The notes: a model not told the origin generated them from the letters alone. Numbered from the stretch's first letter, positions 1-10,964 are shown. The stretch is DNA of 64,000 nt from Epiperipatus broadwayi (GCA_028023455.1 JAQFVV010000546.1:124001-188000), one strand, 5' to 3'. Made by a program: numbers and translations.

Positions 1-179
1 ACTAAAATGATATTGCCACAAGCACAAATGTTATTGGAATGAATCTAAAGTTAGCTATAAATAATGATGTTATGGGAATATGAAAAGTAGTCATAAAAAG
101 ATAATATTTTTTATTTAATTTTGATTGACGGTAAAACCGTTTAATATAAGCTAGTTACTAATTAATACCAGATCCTTAT

Positions 180-800
180 TAATCACTTGTTCAAGAATGT
201 TAATATACCACAAGACAGAAAATTATTATCAACAAAACCACAAATTACTGAATCTAAAAGTAAACCAAAAATATGAGTTATGTACATTATAAATAATACA
301 GGGCTAATTACAGATCCCCATGAATTTCTATGCTTTTTACTTGTTTTCTGTACTTTAGTGGGAAACAAAATGACTTGAAGTCTGAAAACATATGTATATA
401 ATCAATGTAAAAGCATTGTGTGGTGAACAGAGTCAAATGCAATAGACAGCTACTATCTCCAATGAAAATGCTAATTTGTGCATGAGATTAGAGAAAAATC
501 TCTAAAATACTCTTTCCAGCAAAAAGTCAAACTGGTATATAGAAATCAGTTTATGCATATTTAAAAAAGGCATCTCCTTAACAATCATTGCTAAAGACTT
601 AGCAGTAGCAAAAATAATCAGAATAGGTGTATTTCTAATCATTAATGGATCATCCTTTTTAAAAAAGGGCATAATAAGACCAACTTTTAAATACACAGGA
701 AATACATCAGCAGGCAATAAAAATTAAATAAGTAAATTAGAGTGAATACAAAAACAAATGTATTATCTTTAAGAATTTTTGAAGGTAACTTATCTAAGTG
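180..800 (-). pseudogene. Non-LTR retrotransposon reverse transcriptase, decayed fragment
   Basis: Reverse transcriptase relic of a LINE of the jockey/CR1/L2-like type, read on the minus strand. Two frame blocks survive. The block at 717-502 has the fingers region: FPVYLKVG, then MPFFKKDDP (family form roughly PIFKKGD), then a degraded proline-isoleucine stretch, ending YQFDFLLER (family QFGFR). The block at 368-183 has GSVISPVLFIMYI, the family GSVLGPLLFLIYI motif, followed by a damaged F-A-D-D box read as FVDNN. Codons between about 790 and 720 (DKLPSKILKDN) fit the segment just before the fingers. Stops and frameshifts separate the pieces, and the altered FADD box means it cannot be active. 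The rest probably continues beyond the left edge. The family-level call is good; the clade is uncertain. Confidence 0.72.
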
Positions 801-1374
801 AGAAAAGCAAATACTGTTTAAAGAACGAGATAAATATATATGTAAATAAGACATTTATTTTATATAAAGCGCGATGTTATATATGTGATAACTGAGTATC
901 AGAAATATCATAGCAAAAAAAAAAAAAGTCAGAAATAAATTTAGAAGTCAAATCACTAATAGGAAACCCTGTGACATATATGTAAAATTATTGAAAAAGT
1001 CAGATTCTATTTTTTATTGACATATACTTCCAATATATTATCTTTATTTTTACTGAAATGAATATGATTAGAGGATTTTTTTAAATCAAAGAATTATCTT
1101 GCATTTCAGGACGTATTTTTATTACAAAGAAGTTTCATATAATAATGTAATTTTGCTACTTTAATACCGATTTAATTTTCTTATTAAGCCATTTCAAAGC
1201 AATTTAAATACTTTCTCAAATTTTTTTCAATTTTTTCACTTTTTATAATTTAATTTATTATTAATAATATATTTTGATCCATATTTAAATAAATGAATGT
1301 AATAAATGTATGTATTTTAATACACTATTATTATTAAAAAATAAAAAAAATAATAATAATTATTATATAGGGTA

Positions 1375-1690
1375 TATAAACACAGACATTCACATGACCC
1401 ACCACTCTCCACACTATCTTATAACACTGATATACTTGAACACATATATGTCGAAAAGATAAATAATCACCAATATATGTATTTCATGCTAAACCAGAAA
1501 TCATCAGTTTGTTCAGATTATCATCTCTATACATATATGCAATAAGTGCTCAGATGTATATTAAGTTAGCCAATTTTTATACTTTAATGGACAAGCTTCA
1601 ATCTACTCCACACTCCAACTCTTCAACCGTCCATCCAATTGAAAATCTGATGATGGAACAATAAAAGGCCATCCGAAGGCCGAGATTCTC
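1375..1690. repeat. Dispersed foldback-family repeat, single copy
   Basis: This stretch shares ordered blocks with the left arm of the foldback at 57157-57400: CACATTCACATGACC-like start, GAAAAGATAAATAATC, TTTCATGCTAAACCA, ATCATCAGTTTGTTC, and a TATTAAGTTAGCCAA-like end. It has the same orientation as that left arm. Related short units make up the tandem array at 50960-51780. No reading frame is present. The other relatives include a tRNA-like box B, so this may be part of an old SINE, but this copy does not show the box clearly. Confidence 0.55.
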
Positions 1691-1710
1691 ATTATACCCA
1701 TGTTGACCTA

Positions 1711-1782
<72 letters not shown>

Positions 1783-1830
1783 TATTATTATTATTATTAT
1801 TATATTATTATTATTATTATTTTATTATTT
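1711..1830. repeat. (AAT)n followed by (ATT)n microsatellite
   Basis: About 70 bases of AAT repeats run directly into ATT repeats, so the two halves are complementary and can fold into a hairpin. The switch point is near 1781. It lies next to the repeat at 1375-1690. Slippage with inversion would explain the mirror arrangement. Confidence 0.95.
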
Positions 1831-1974
1831 TTTTATTATTCAATTTGGTTCATTTATTTAAATGCAAAACAGCAGTTTATAGCCAATTACAGATTGCACA
1901 CAAAAATAGTTCAGAGAATAATTATACATAATACATATTATATAATAATAATAATAAAATAAACTAAAAGGAAT

Positions 1975-2020
1975 ATGTATATATATATAGAATACGTATA
2001 TATATATATATATAGAATAC
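1975..2020. repeat. (TA)n microsatellite, duplicated
   Basis: Two TATATATA runs are each followed by GAATAC, so the unit (TA)n-GAATAC is repeated twice. The flanking 1831-2366 is AT-rich with no supported gene. A 60-codon minus frame at 2028-2210 is mostly hydrophobic codons from AT-rich DNA and is not accepted. Confidence 0.85.
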
Positions 2021-2366
2021 ATTTTAATTAATCAAAATTTGTGTTTAAGTGTAAAAATATTGTAAAATTGATTAGACTGTAAATTAATATTAGTATTAGT
2101 AAAAACCTGATTATATAAAAAAGGCAGCCTGAATAAATGAGAAAACTTAAGAATGTTGGAATGACAAGGTTGAATATAATAGAGAGAAACTGATCATTTA
2201 TCATGTTCATAAGACCTAATTATAGTAGATAAAATTAAAAGCTTTTTAATAATCATTTTAGATGCAGAAGAAAGAACCCATTAATACATATGAAATAAGG
2301 CTGCCAGATCATTTTGTGATACAACAGAATTTTGTGAAAATTAATGAAATAAAATAAAATAAGTTC

Positions 2367-2625
2367 TCCACAATTTACACAAAATAGGTTTTTCTACTAA
2401 CTTTATACTTTGGTTTCCATATTTTCTTTGTAGTCATACAGCATATATTAAATTCAACAATAATATCTTTTTTAATTTCAAATATAATTTAGACATTCCT
2501 CAGGATAGTATTTGAAATTAAAAAAGATATTATTGTTAAATTTAATATATGCTGTATGACTACAAAGAAAATATGGAAACCAAAGTATAAATTTAGTAGA
2601 AAAACCTATTTTGTGCAAATTATGG
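2367..2625. repeat. Near-perfect inverted repeat within the LINE fragment
   Basis: Left arm 2367-2484 and right arm 2509-2625 are reverse complements over about 118 bases with only a few differences, separated by a 24-base spacer. The right arm is the minus-strand RT segment after motif A (HNLHKIGFSTKF, then KFNNNIF). The left arm is therefore the same RT piece turned round. This is an inverted duplication inside a LINE, the kind of structure produced by twin priming or template switching during insertion. Confidence 0.88.
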
Positions 2626-3005
2626 AAAATGATATAATCTGTTTTATCAAAAACTTTTGATAAATCAAATCTCTGCTAATCCTCAATTGCATGTGCTATG
2701 TGATCACAAATAGTGAGCAAAGAAAAATGATTTTTCTAACTTCAAAATAAGTTCTATTATAAATACATTATTCAAACATTTAAGCACTGGTATATAAGAC
2801 AGTAATAGATTTATAGTTATTATATAATTCCTGGATCCATTCTTAAAAATTTGGATTATTTTGGCACATTTAAAAACATTAAGAAAAATACAGGAATTAA
2901 GTGACAAATTAAACATGAAATCCAGAGATGCTGCAATAAATTCTGCTAGATCATTACAAATGAAAGAAGAAATATTATTATAGCCTGCATTAGAATAAAT
3001 TTTAA
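2490..3005 (-). pseudogene. Second non-LTR retrotransposon RT fragment
   Basis: Minus-strand relic of a LINE reverse transcriptase. Reading from about 3000 downwards: SNAGYNNISSFI and DLAEFIA (segment before the fingers), then CAKIIQIFKNGSRN (family AKIIPIFKNG), a degraded NYRPISLL region, FFAHYL, then DLSKVFDKTD (family DLSKAFDTVDH, RT motif A) near 2660-2640, and HNLHKIGFSTKFILWF to about 2560. The order is exactly that of LINE RTs, with frame breaks. It resembles the copy at 180-800 but keeps different motifs. Its downstream end runs into the inverted duplication at 2367-2625. Confidence 0.72.
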
Positions 3006-3086
3006 GTCTATTCCCTAGAAAAAATGATTAATCATAAAAATAGTAGAAAAATGACATAGTAAAGTATTTTTTGAAGATATAATAAG

Positions 3087-3270
<184 letters not shown>

Positions 3271-3603
3271 AAAAAGAAGAAGAAAAAAAGAACAACAACA
3301 AGAACAAGAAGAAAATGAAAAAACAAGAGGAGAATAAAGTTTTATTTGAGAGTTTATAAAAAAATGAAGCATTGAAATGACACTGTGGAGACATAATCCA
3401 TTGACTTTGAACTCTGAAGTCTATCATTCTTTTATTTCAATAAATCATACAAAACATTTCATTAACACAGTTTAAAAGTATAATACTTTTCCAGAATAAG
3501 AAATATAATTCTTTAATGTAGATTTTATAAATTCTATAATTAACTATAGTTTTTTTATATTTTCTCCACAATTACTATGAATGGTCACTCTCAGAATACT
3601 TTG

Positions 3604-3690
3604 CATAGTTTAGTGCAATGGTAGAGTGTTAGAATCTGGAGTTCAGGATTAATACTCCTTGCCTGTCATTTTGAGTGCTTAAACTTCTTA
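3604..3690 (+). repeat. tRNA-like (SINE head) candidate
   Basis: The stretch TAGTTTAGTGCAATGGTAGA matches a pol III A box/D-arm (TAGCTCAGTGGTAGAG form). About 30 bases on, GGAGTTCAGGATTAATACTCC can pair at its ends, but it matches a B box (GGTTCRANTCC) poorly. No acceptor stem is seen, so it is not a functional tRNA gene. It is best read as a worn tRNA-derived SINE head, moderate to low certainty. Confidence 0.35.
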
Positions 3691-3895
3691 TGAATTTCTG
3701 AGCAACAAACCATTAAATTATTTTTACTATCATAGTACTTGAAAATTATTTTCATGCAATGACAATGATTAAATAACAGTTACTTGGTTTGATTTATACT
3801 AATTAATGTTTTTTAACTTTTTGATTAGATAGTAATATGTATATAAGATTATCTATGTAAATATGTTCAGCTATATATGGATTTTGCCAAAATTT

Positions 3896-3961
3896 GCCCC
3901 TCTCTCCATCCCCCTTTCTCCCTTCTCTTTCTCCCCTTCCCCATCTCCCCATCTTTCTATA
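3896..3961 (+). repeat. Polypyrimidine tract
   Basis: About 62 bases are almost entirely C and T (CCCCTCTCTCCATCCCCC and onward), interrupted by single A residues. Such tracts can form triplex DNA. No intron or gene can be tied to it. The flanks (3690-3895 and 3962-4397) show no gene. Confidence 0.8.
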
Positions 3962-4397
3962 ATGTGTCATTTCAGGAAGCATGTAGTATTTTACTTGTAA
4001 ACATTACATCAATAACTTTATCATTGGTGTGTTCAATTGCATCATAAAAAACATAGAGTCTATAGAGTTGAGATACCATCAAAAGCTTTAAAATTTAACA
4101 ATGTGATTGCATTTTGTAGCAATTGTTGCTGTAGTATATTAATTATTTAGCATAGTGTAAAATTTATCTAGAAAAAAAAGTGATAAATGGAAATGTTATA
4201 AGCAGTATGCAACCTACTAAAATATATACAACAAGTTTAAGATTTTTTTATTATTTAATAATTATTCTCAAAAATAGGAATAATGAAATTCAAAATTTAT
4301 AACACAATAAAAAATAAAATTTTTATTATAAGCAAATAAATATTGAATGGTCAAATATCAAAAATCTAGATAAATTAATAATTATAAATTAAAAGAT

Positions 4398-5635
4398 GAG
4401 GTACTGTTCGGTGCATCATACTGTGCTGCTGGGTGATGATGCAGTGCCCATCATGAACCATACAAGTGATAACTTTCTATCAAAGTAATTGTTCAAAAAT
4501 AAGTAAAATAAAATTACAAAAACAGAAACTGTGAAATATATAAAATACAACACCCCCCCCCCCCACATGAGAAATCACTCAAAAATAAATAAAATACAAA
4601 TTATAAAAACAGAAATCAGTGAAATACATAAAACACAACCTTCCCTCCCCCAACAAATTTTTAAATCACAAAGAAAAAATGTGGATTGCATCATATTAAA
4701 AGTTGCAAAACAAAATGTGACATGATAGACCTTTCACATTAAAAAATGAAATCGCTTGGAAAAAACACAACTCCCCTCCGACTAGTTTCTAAATTGGATT
4801 CATAACATCCAAAAAAACCCAAGGACAACACACCCAAAAAACCTATAAATATTTACAAAAGATAGATATTGTGAGCAATTTGAAAGCAGGCAAAAAATAA
4901 CATTCAAATTTTGTGACTTTTGAAGCAAAATTATTTAGAGAAGCTTGTTCAAACAGATTGCAGCATACTTAATTAATAACAGAAGATTAAAAATACAACA
5001 ACGATGGCATAATTTAACAGCAGGCTTTAGCAAACAATTATTTAAAGAAAGTTATAAAATGAAATGTGATGTAATAGACCTTTCACATGAAAAATATAAT
5101 TACATGAGCTGACAAATTAAATCAAAATCTAAATGAACTAGTATTTTGAAATACCTGCTTAGTTTTATTATGATGTATTAATTATTTTGGAGTGTTAGAA
5201 ATACAATTTATTGAGATTATTTTTATTTTTTGACTGTGTTAATATGGATTTTTTTTGCAGATGAATACATCATGGGAAATTTGAAAGTAGGCAAAAATAA
5301 CATTCAAATTTTGAGTTTTTGGAGCAAAATTATTTAGAGAAGATTGTTCACACTTAACTAATAAGAGCAGATTAAAAAAATACAACAACAATGGCATAAT
5401 TTAACAGTAAGCTTTAGCAAACAATTATTTAAAGAAGGTAGTTCCACAAAATATAACATCCTAATGCAATTTCAAAGTAGGTAAAAAAAACATTCAAATT
5501 TTGAAGCTTTTGCAGCAAAATTATTTAGAGAAGCTTGTTCAAACAGATTATAGCACAGTTAATTAATAACAGCAGATTAAAAAATAATTTAGCACAAGGC
5601 ATGGACATAATACAGCAATTTAGAAATTTTAAAAC
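4398..5635. repeat. Left long inverted arm with internal tandem repeats
   Basis: This is the reverse complement of 9370-10956, diverged and with length differences. It contains an approximately 80 bp minisatellite near 4490-4670 (unit: AAAATAAATAAAATACAA, AAACAGAAATCAGTGAAATA, a C-rich run, AAATCAC) and longer units beginning GGCAAAAA-TAACATTCAAATTTTG near 4888, 5290 and 5480. The copies near 4950-5020, 5340-5420 and 5540-5580 share AGCTTGTTCAAACAGATT and AACAGCAGATTAAAAA. A short frame at 5535-5738 is only repeat sequence. Confidence 0.85.
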
Positions 5636-6330
5636 TTACAATGATGGTATACTAATGGCTTGTAATATTGCATCAAATGCATCTTCATCATGGTGCAATT
5701 GTTGCCACATGAATTTGATTAAGTATGACTCCAGGTAATGTTGAGTCATCCTCCTCTCTCTTTTATTACATTTCACTAGCCCCTAAGTCTTTCTACATTT
5801 TGTGTATGTGCCACAGTAGAAGGATTGACAAAATGATAAGGGTTATTTACTTTGAAATGTTCATAATCTGCAGCATTCAATTCATCACTTTTGTTGACCT
5901 TTCAACAGTTGGAATATATGGAGGATTCTGGTGCCATAGGTTGTTTAATGGCATCTAGGAGAATAGATGTGAATAGTGACCATAAAACATTTTTTCATTT
6001 CTCTACATAAATAACCACTGTTGTGGAAGAATTCTTCCCTGTTGGTTTTTGCATTTAGTAAATAGAATTTTGTCAATGTCTACAATTTTTCCTGGTTACA
6101 GGCTTCTCTCAAATATTGCTTCCATGCAATAACAGTGCTCCTGTTTAAATCCATATTATTTATTCCCAGTTTTATAATCAATTGGTTTTTATTCCAATAA
6201 TAAATGATTGGATAGCTGTGACAAATGATAATCTGCAGCTCTCAAACCAGGTTCCTTTCCAAGTGTAGCAGTCGATCTTAGCCCAAGATCGAGCTCCACT
6301 GTTCTACCACTTAACTCACTGTTTTTTTCC
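5636..6330 (-). pseudogene. Merlin (ISXO2-like) transposase, C-terminal part
   Basis: Read on the minus strand from about 6330: WAKIDCYTW (remains of the zinc-binding end), KGTWFESCRLSFVTAI (family RKGTWFEGSRLPF), IYYWNKNQL, MDLNRSTVIAWKQYLREAC (helix-turn-helix-like segment), VDIDKILFTKCKN followed by GRILPQQWLF (first catalytic D region), then HFVNPSTVAHTQNVERL (last catalytic region), and a tail FMWQQLHHDEDAFDAILQAI ending IPSL with TAA at 5636-5638. Motif order and spacing match Merlin/IS1016-like transposases. Frameshifts and stops occur around 5880-5990 and 5765, and the middle catalytic motif (YSDCW-like) is lost. It ends at the inner edge of the left arm. Confidence 0.78.
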
Positions 6331-6870
6331 ATCATATTTATATAAACTAGTATATTTCTGAGAAGTGTCTATAAAAGTTTATAAATATAAATCTCAAATA
6401 AAAATTTTCTTTAATTTTAAACATTAACTTTTATGAATGTGACTCAGATATATACATAGATTAATGGAGCTTTTATATATATATAAAAGCACAAACAAAT
6501 CTTTAAATAATTTTGTATTTTTATTCTTAATTATATGTCATTTGTTTTATAAATATTTTCTTCATATAAGTACACAAAATATTCAAGATGGAAGATGGCT
6601 GTCCAAGAATAATTAAAGGGATGGGATTCATGATTTTAAAAAGAATTTTTTAACTAAAGTTAATGAAAGTAAAATTTAAAAACAAAGCTAATTGATTTTA
6701 ATTAGAGATTAACATTTTTTATCAAATCTATTTCCAATCTGGAAATTGATTTGAAATTATTTTTGGACAGTTATCTAACGATTCCATCTCCACTAACAAT
6801 AGCTAAAATATTTCTGTTAATTAAAGATAAGAAGTTTTAATTAAAAAAACATTCTTTGAACACCTTAGAG

Positions 6871-6913
6871 TTTTGTATAAATAGGGTCAAAAATCTATTG
6901 TGCCAAAAAAAGG
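6871..6913 (+). promoter_or_regulatory. TATA-type core promoter candidate
   Basis: TATAAATA at 6876-6883 is followed by GGG, a good match to a metazoan TATA box with its G-rich flank. A start site would be expected about 6905-6913. The CpG-richer stretch with an open frame starts there. There is no transcript evidence; chance TATA matches are common in AT-rich DNA, and the argument rests on the change in composition immediately downstream. Confidence 0.3.
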
Positions 6914-7115
6914 AAAGAGAGTTAGATCAATAGTCTTTAACCAACTTCACATCTGTGTAATTTTTAAGGGGCTTCAGCTACTGTCCCCTCTGTCTTCAGC
7001 TCCAATCGTCACTGTGCATGATGTAGCTTCTACCGATCAAGTGTGCCCGTGCCGTCAAAGAACCGCCGAGGCCAAGAGACAAAATTCATCTGTATTCCAT
7101 AGAATGCTGAGGTAA
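6900..7115 (+). CDS. Possible first exon, unrecognised
   Basis: An open frame of about 71 codons follows the TATA box. It has balanced base use (GC-richer than almost anything nearby) and several CpGs. Coding features seen: the start region is lysine/arginine-rich (KKGKRVR), then an APIVTVHDVAS segment and CPCRQRTAEAK. A potential splice donor CTGAG/GTAACC lies at about 7108-7116, at the end of the frame. No family is recognised. It could equally be a non-coding leader or part of an unknown repeat. Confidence 0.2.
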   Translation: MPKKGKRVRSIVFNQLHICVIFKGLQLLSPLSSAPIVTVHDVASTDQVCPCRQRTAEAKRQNSSVFHRMLR

Positions 7116-8960
7116 CCAGTCCAAAGTCATTATAATCGTATTACCTAAATTATAACTTGTAAACTCCCTTTAAACTAATGTTTTCTGTATATTTAATCTC
7201 TTTTAACTCGCTCATCAGCGAGTACTTTAAAACTAATAATTATTTCTTTGGCATCGATTCTCTATAACCCTAACTAATATTATTGTAAACTATTTAATCC
7301 AACTCATGCTTCATACTTTCTTTTATAATTTAGTGCGGTTCTAATTTATTTTAAATGATATTTTTATATTTTTCACTAAACTTTTATTTTTAAATGCAAA
7401 TCAAACCCGGTTTGGGGGGGGGGGGTTAATGAGTTCTTATTTACTTATTTCTAAATAGTTCGTAAGTCTGAGTTTTTCTTGTTAAATGAATATATGCTTT
7501 TTTTAAAAATATTATACCGTAAAATTATACAAAATGTATATTTTTCAATCTGGGATGGATATTGGTATACGTCGGTTTTATTAATTTCTTTCTGATCATC
7601 ATCGCCAAAAGAGCTGGTGAACAAATCTATTTTATTGTTTGTACTTTTAAGTGCATGAATTTTAGTTTTTTTAATTATATTTCAAGAAAATAGTATTGAT
7701 TCAAGAAGGGGGAGCAATGCACACTTCATTAATTATTGCGTTAACTTTTAATAAATGATTTTTATCTCACACGAGTCATTATTTTAACATGTCATTACGT
7801 ATTTGTTAAACTATTTAAGGCTTTATATTTATTCTTTAAATCCAAGAATTTTATAATATAATAGCATTGTTAGCATAGGCCACTCTTCGTGTTATTAAGC
7901 TTTATCTAGAGACGTGCGTTGGAATGCCCGAGTCGTCTCTCATCTTCTTTTCAGGGCGGTGAATGTCCCTAGTCCATATATATATACTCGCATAACGAGA
8001 GCAATGCATGGGATAATTCCGGCAAAGTTCGGCCCATTGTATCTCCGTCCGAGGACCTTTTGTCAACCGATTCCACAAAATGTGGGGTGGCAAGTCGGCT
8101 AGACTGTTTTCTTCCGTACTATGATAAAGCACTTCAAAATATTGGATCCACAAATATTCGGCTATTATGCTAACACTGCAATTTCCTATAGTTCGTTTTC
8201 TTTTAGCCTGTTTGACAAAATAAACCGTAATGATATATAATAATGAAACGTTTTCTCTTTGTAATATTTTTAGTTGGAGTTTAAATCCAACCCCTCATGA
8301 AGCTGCCCTCCCCTTTATTGAATAAGCCATTCCCTGTATTGACATAGTTTTGCAATATTTTCTAGTTAAATGTCGAAAATGTTTAATAAATAAATGTTTT
8401 AAATATATAATGATCAGAATGTATTCTTATTTTAGTGTTATCAATAAATGCTGTTAATTAAATAAAGTTATGTATCAAATGCCAAGGGCATCCCATTAAA
8501 GTCGTCCAAACAGCGAAACTTTATTATTGTCAAATTTTTATATGTGTTATAATGTACAAACGTCTACCAATCACACAGATAAATTTATTTTTTGTAACTT
8601 TAAATAAAAGCCTATTTGAAATATACGTCAGTATTGTAGGTAACCGCCGCACTAAATTGATATCTATTGAAATAAAATAATTGTAAAAAGATCATCAAAT
8701 ATTTGTAACCAAAATTAAAGTTTTAAATGTGTGAAGTTGAATATATATAAAATCTTGAATTTTTGTCAAAATAAATATTTATATATTTTAAACTTAATTC
8801 AGTTGTTCGAATCTCCTTAATAATATTTATATTTATGTATTTTAAACTTAATATCATGGATTCACTCAATCTCTCATCATCATCATCAGCTGAGTCTCAT
8901 GCAAAACGATGTAGCACCAGGCCCGGAAATAATTAATTTATGTGGTATCACCGTAGAGTG
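6960..8960. other. CpG-richer block inside the Merlin-like element
   Basis: Most rows of this interval hold CpG dinucleotides, often several (7020-7090, 7200-7260, 7560-7620, 7900-8110, 8500-8660), while much of the window has none for hundreds of bases. The richest part, 7900-8110, has overlapping open frames on both strands (plus 7914-8102, minus 8153-7902) but no recognised protein. A G10 run lies at 7415-7424. The block may be a younger insertion, or an unmethylated promoter/exon region. Nothing named can be supported within it. Confidence 0.5.
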
Positions 8961-9084
8961 TTGTCCGTAGTGTTATAGATTTGGGGAATGGGCAAATAGG
9001 TTAGAATTCATGATTGCTCCTGATCTGTGTATCTCGGGCATGATTGGATTCGAGGTACTTTTGCTTAGATTATAAATCTTGTTG

Positions 9085-9330
9085 AATGGACATACATTTT
9101 TGACTGGTACACAAGGTACTAGGTGACTTTGATACACATCAATGTTGCATTTCCATTGTGTCCTTGGGTTCATATAAAGTGTCATTTAATGACCATTGAT
9201 GCACACTTTTTGAGAGGGAAGAACATTTTTACTTTGGAAGAACTCTACTGCTTTATGGTCTGTTTTTGGGAGACCCCAAATTTTAATCATTTTGTGTAAG
9301 AAAAGATTCTACTTAAATTTCAGCATGGGA
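9085..9330 (-). pseudogene. Merlin (ISXO2-like) transposase, N-terminal part
   Basis: The minus strand from about 9290 reads KIWGLPKTDHKAVEFFQSK, then LPSQKVCINGH, one stop codon, then MTLYMNPRTQWKCNIDVYQ. The pattern C-x2-GH..MTLY..WKC is the usual N-terminal zinc-binding region of ISXO2-like transposases. Upstream stops at about 9320 make it a pseudogene. The frame stays open to 8973 but loses family resemblance after the WKC motif. It sits directly inside the right arm, as an N-terminus should if the gene runs towards 5636. It overlaps the start of the C-terminal part at the zinc region, so one gene versus two copies is open. Confidence 0.62.
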
Positions 9331-9369
9331 TTTTGAAATGTTGTCTGAAAGTTTGTGCATGTTTAATAT

Positions 9370-10956
9370 TGTATTCATCTTCGTAAAAAAAAAAAAAAAT
9401 CCATATTAACATCATCAAAAAATAAACATAGTCCCAAAAAATTGTATTTCTAGCACTGCAAAATAATTAATACATCACAATAAAATTAAACAGGTATTTC
9501 AAAAGGCAAGTTCAGTTACATTTTGATTAAATTTGTCAGCCCAGGCAATTATATTTTTTATGTGAAAGGTCTATTATATCACATTTCATTTTGCTTTTTT
9601 AAAATAATGGTTTGTTAAAACCTGCTGCTAAATTCTTCCATCATTGTTGTATTTTAACTTCTCTAAATAATTTTTCTGCAAAAGCCTCAAAATTTAAATG
9701 TTCTTTTTGCCTACTTTGAAATTGCAAAGGGATGTTATATTTTGCATAACTACATTTTTTAAATAATTGTTTGCTAAAGCCTGCTATTAAATTATGCCAT
9801 GGTTGTTGTTAATCTACTGTTATTATATAAAGTCGAATCGTGCATTATGATTTGTAGAGGTCTCTCTTACTAAAATTAAGCACTCAAGGTGCATGTACTA
9901 AGATTTTAGCCTTATATAAGTGTTATTAGGTAAGTGTGAACAAGTTTCTCTAAATAATTTTGCTCCAAAAGTCTCAAAATTTGAATGTTCTTTTTGCCTA
10001 CTTTCAAATTGTCCAGGATGTATTCCTCTGCATAAAAAAATCCATATTAACACTGTCAAAAAATAAAAATAATCCAACAAATTGTATTTCTAGCACTCCA
10101 AGATAATTAATTCATCATAATAAGACTAAGCAGATATTTCAAAAGACTAGTTCACTTACATTTTGATTAACTTTGTCAGCCCAAGCAATTATATTTTTCA
10201 TGTGAAAGAGCTATTATGTCACATTTCATTTTACAACTTTCTTTAAATAATTGTTTGCTAAAACCTGCTGTTAAATTATGCCATCATTGTTGTATTTTTT
10301 TAATCTGCTGTTATTAGTTAAGTATGCTGCAGCAATTTTGTTCCAAAAGTCTCAAAATTTGAATGATCTTTTTGCCTACTTTCAAATTGCCCTCAATGTC
10401 TATCTTTTGTAAGGGTTTGTGGTTTTTTTTGTGTGTGTATTGTATCTGGGTTGTTTAGTTGTTACGAATCCAATTTAGAAATTAGTTGGGGGGGGGAGTT
10501 ATGTTTTTGTCAAGTGATTATATTTTTTAATGTGAGAGGTCTATCACATCACATTTCATTTTGCAACTTTTAATATGATGCAATCCACATTTTTTCTTTG
10601 TGATTTATAAATTTTTCAGGTGGGAGGTTGTATTTTATGTATTTCACTGATTTCTGTTTTTATAATTTTATTTTACTTACTTTTTAAATGACTTCTTCAT
10701 GCAGGAGGAGGGTTGTGTTTTATGTATTTTATTAATTTGTTTTTGTAATTTGTATTTTACCTATTTTTGAGTGATTTTTTCATGCAGGGGGAGGTTGTGT
10801 TTTATGTATTTCATTGATTTCTGATTTGTAATTTATATTTGATTTATTTTTGAGTGATTTCTTTGATTTCTTCGATAAAAATTTATCACTTGTATTATTC
10901 TTGATAGGTACTGCAGCATCACCTAGTGGTATGGTACAGCACACCAAACACTACTG
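9370..10956. repeat. Right long inverted arm with internal tandem repeats
   Basis: This is the inverted partner of 4398-5635. Units containing TTTGAATGTTCTTTTTGCC occur near 9695, 9980 and 10360, and the approximately 80 bp minisatellite is present three times near 10610-10860 (TTTTATGTATTTCA..TGATTT). The arm has one extra unit compared with the left, explaining its greater length. At about 9833-9915 it carries a short insertion whose TTTGTAGAGGTCTCT and GTGCATGTACTAAGATTTTAG resemble an end of the 350 bp repeat family at 54746-55920. Confidence 0.85.
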
Positions 10957-10964
10957 AAAATGAT

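Larger units (their letters stand above)
4398..10956 (-). mobile_element. Merlin-type DNA transposon relic with long inverted arms
   Basis: The outer ends are inverted: the left end reads GAGGTACTGTTCGGTG (4398), the reverse complement of the right end reads CAGTAGTGTTTGGTG (10956). The similarity continues inwards for more than 1 kb per side. The flanking 8-mers TAAAAGAT (4390-4397) and AAAATGAT (10957-10964) agree at 6 of 8 positions, as expected for an old 8 bp target duplication, the size known for Merlin. Just inside the arms are two parts of an ISXO2-like transposase on the minus strand: the N-terminal part at 9085-9330 and the C-terminal part at 5636-6330. About 2.7 kb of unrelated, CpG-richer DNA separates them. 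Either the element carries an insertion or two copies in the same orientation flank it. Confidence 0.6.

Noticed and set aside
2028-2210. 60-codon minus frame as the C-terminus of the LINE
   Set aside because: Hydrophobic AT-noise composition; no LINE C-terminal motif could be matched.
6260-6330. tRNA-like hairpin with A-box-like GTTAAGTGGTAGAAC (minus strand)
   Set aside because: The same bases fit the Merlin transposase frame (WAKIDCYTW, KGTWFES), which explains them better; no acceptor stem.
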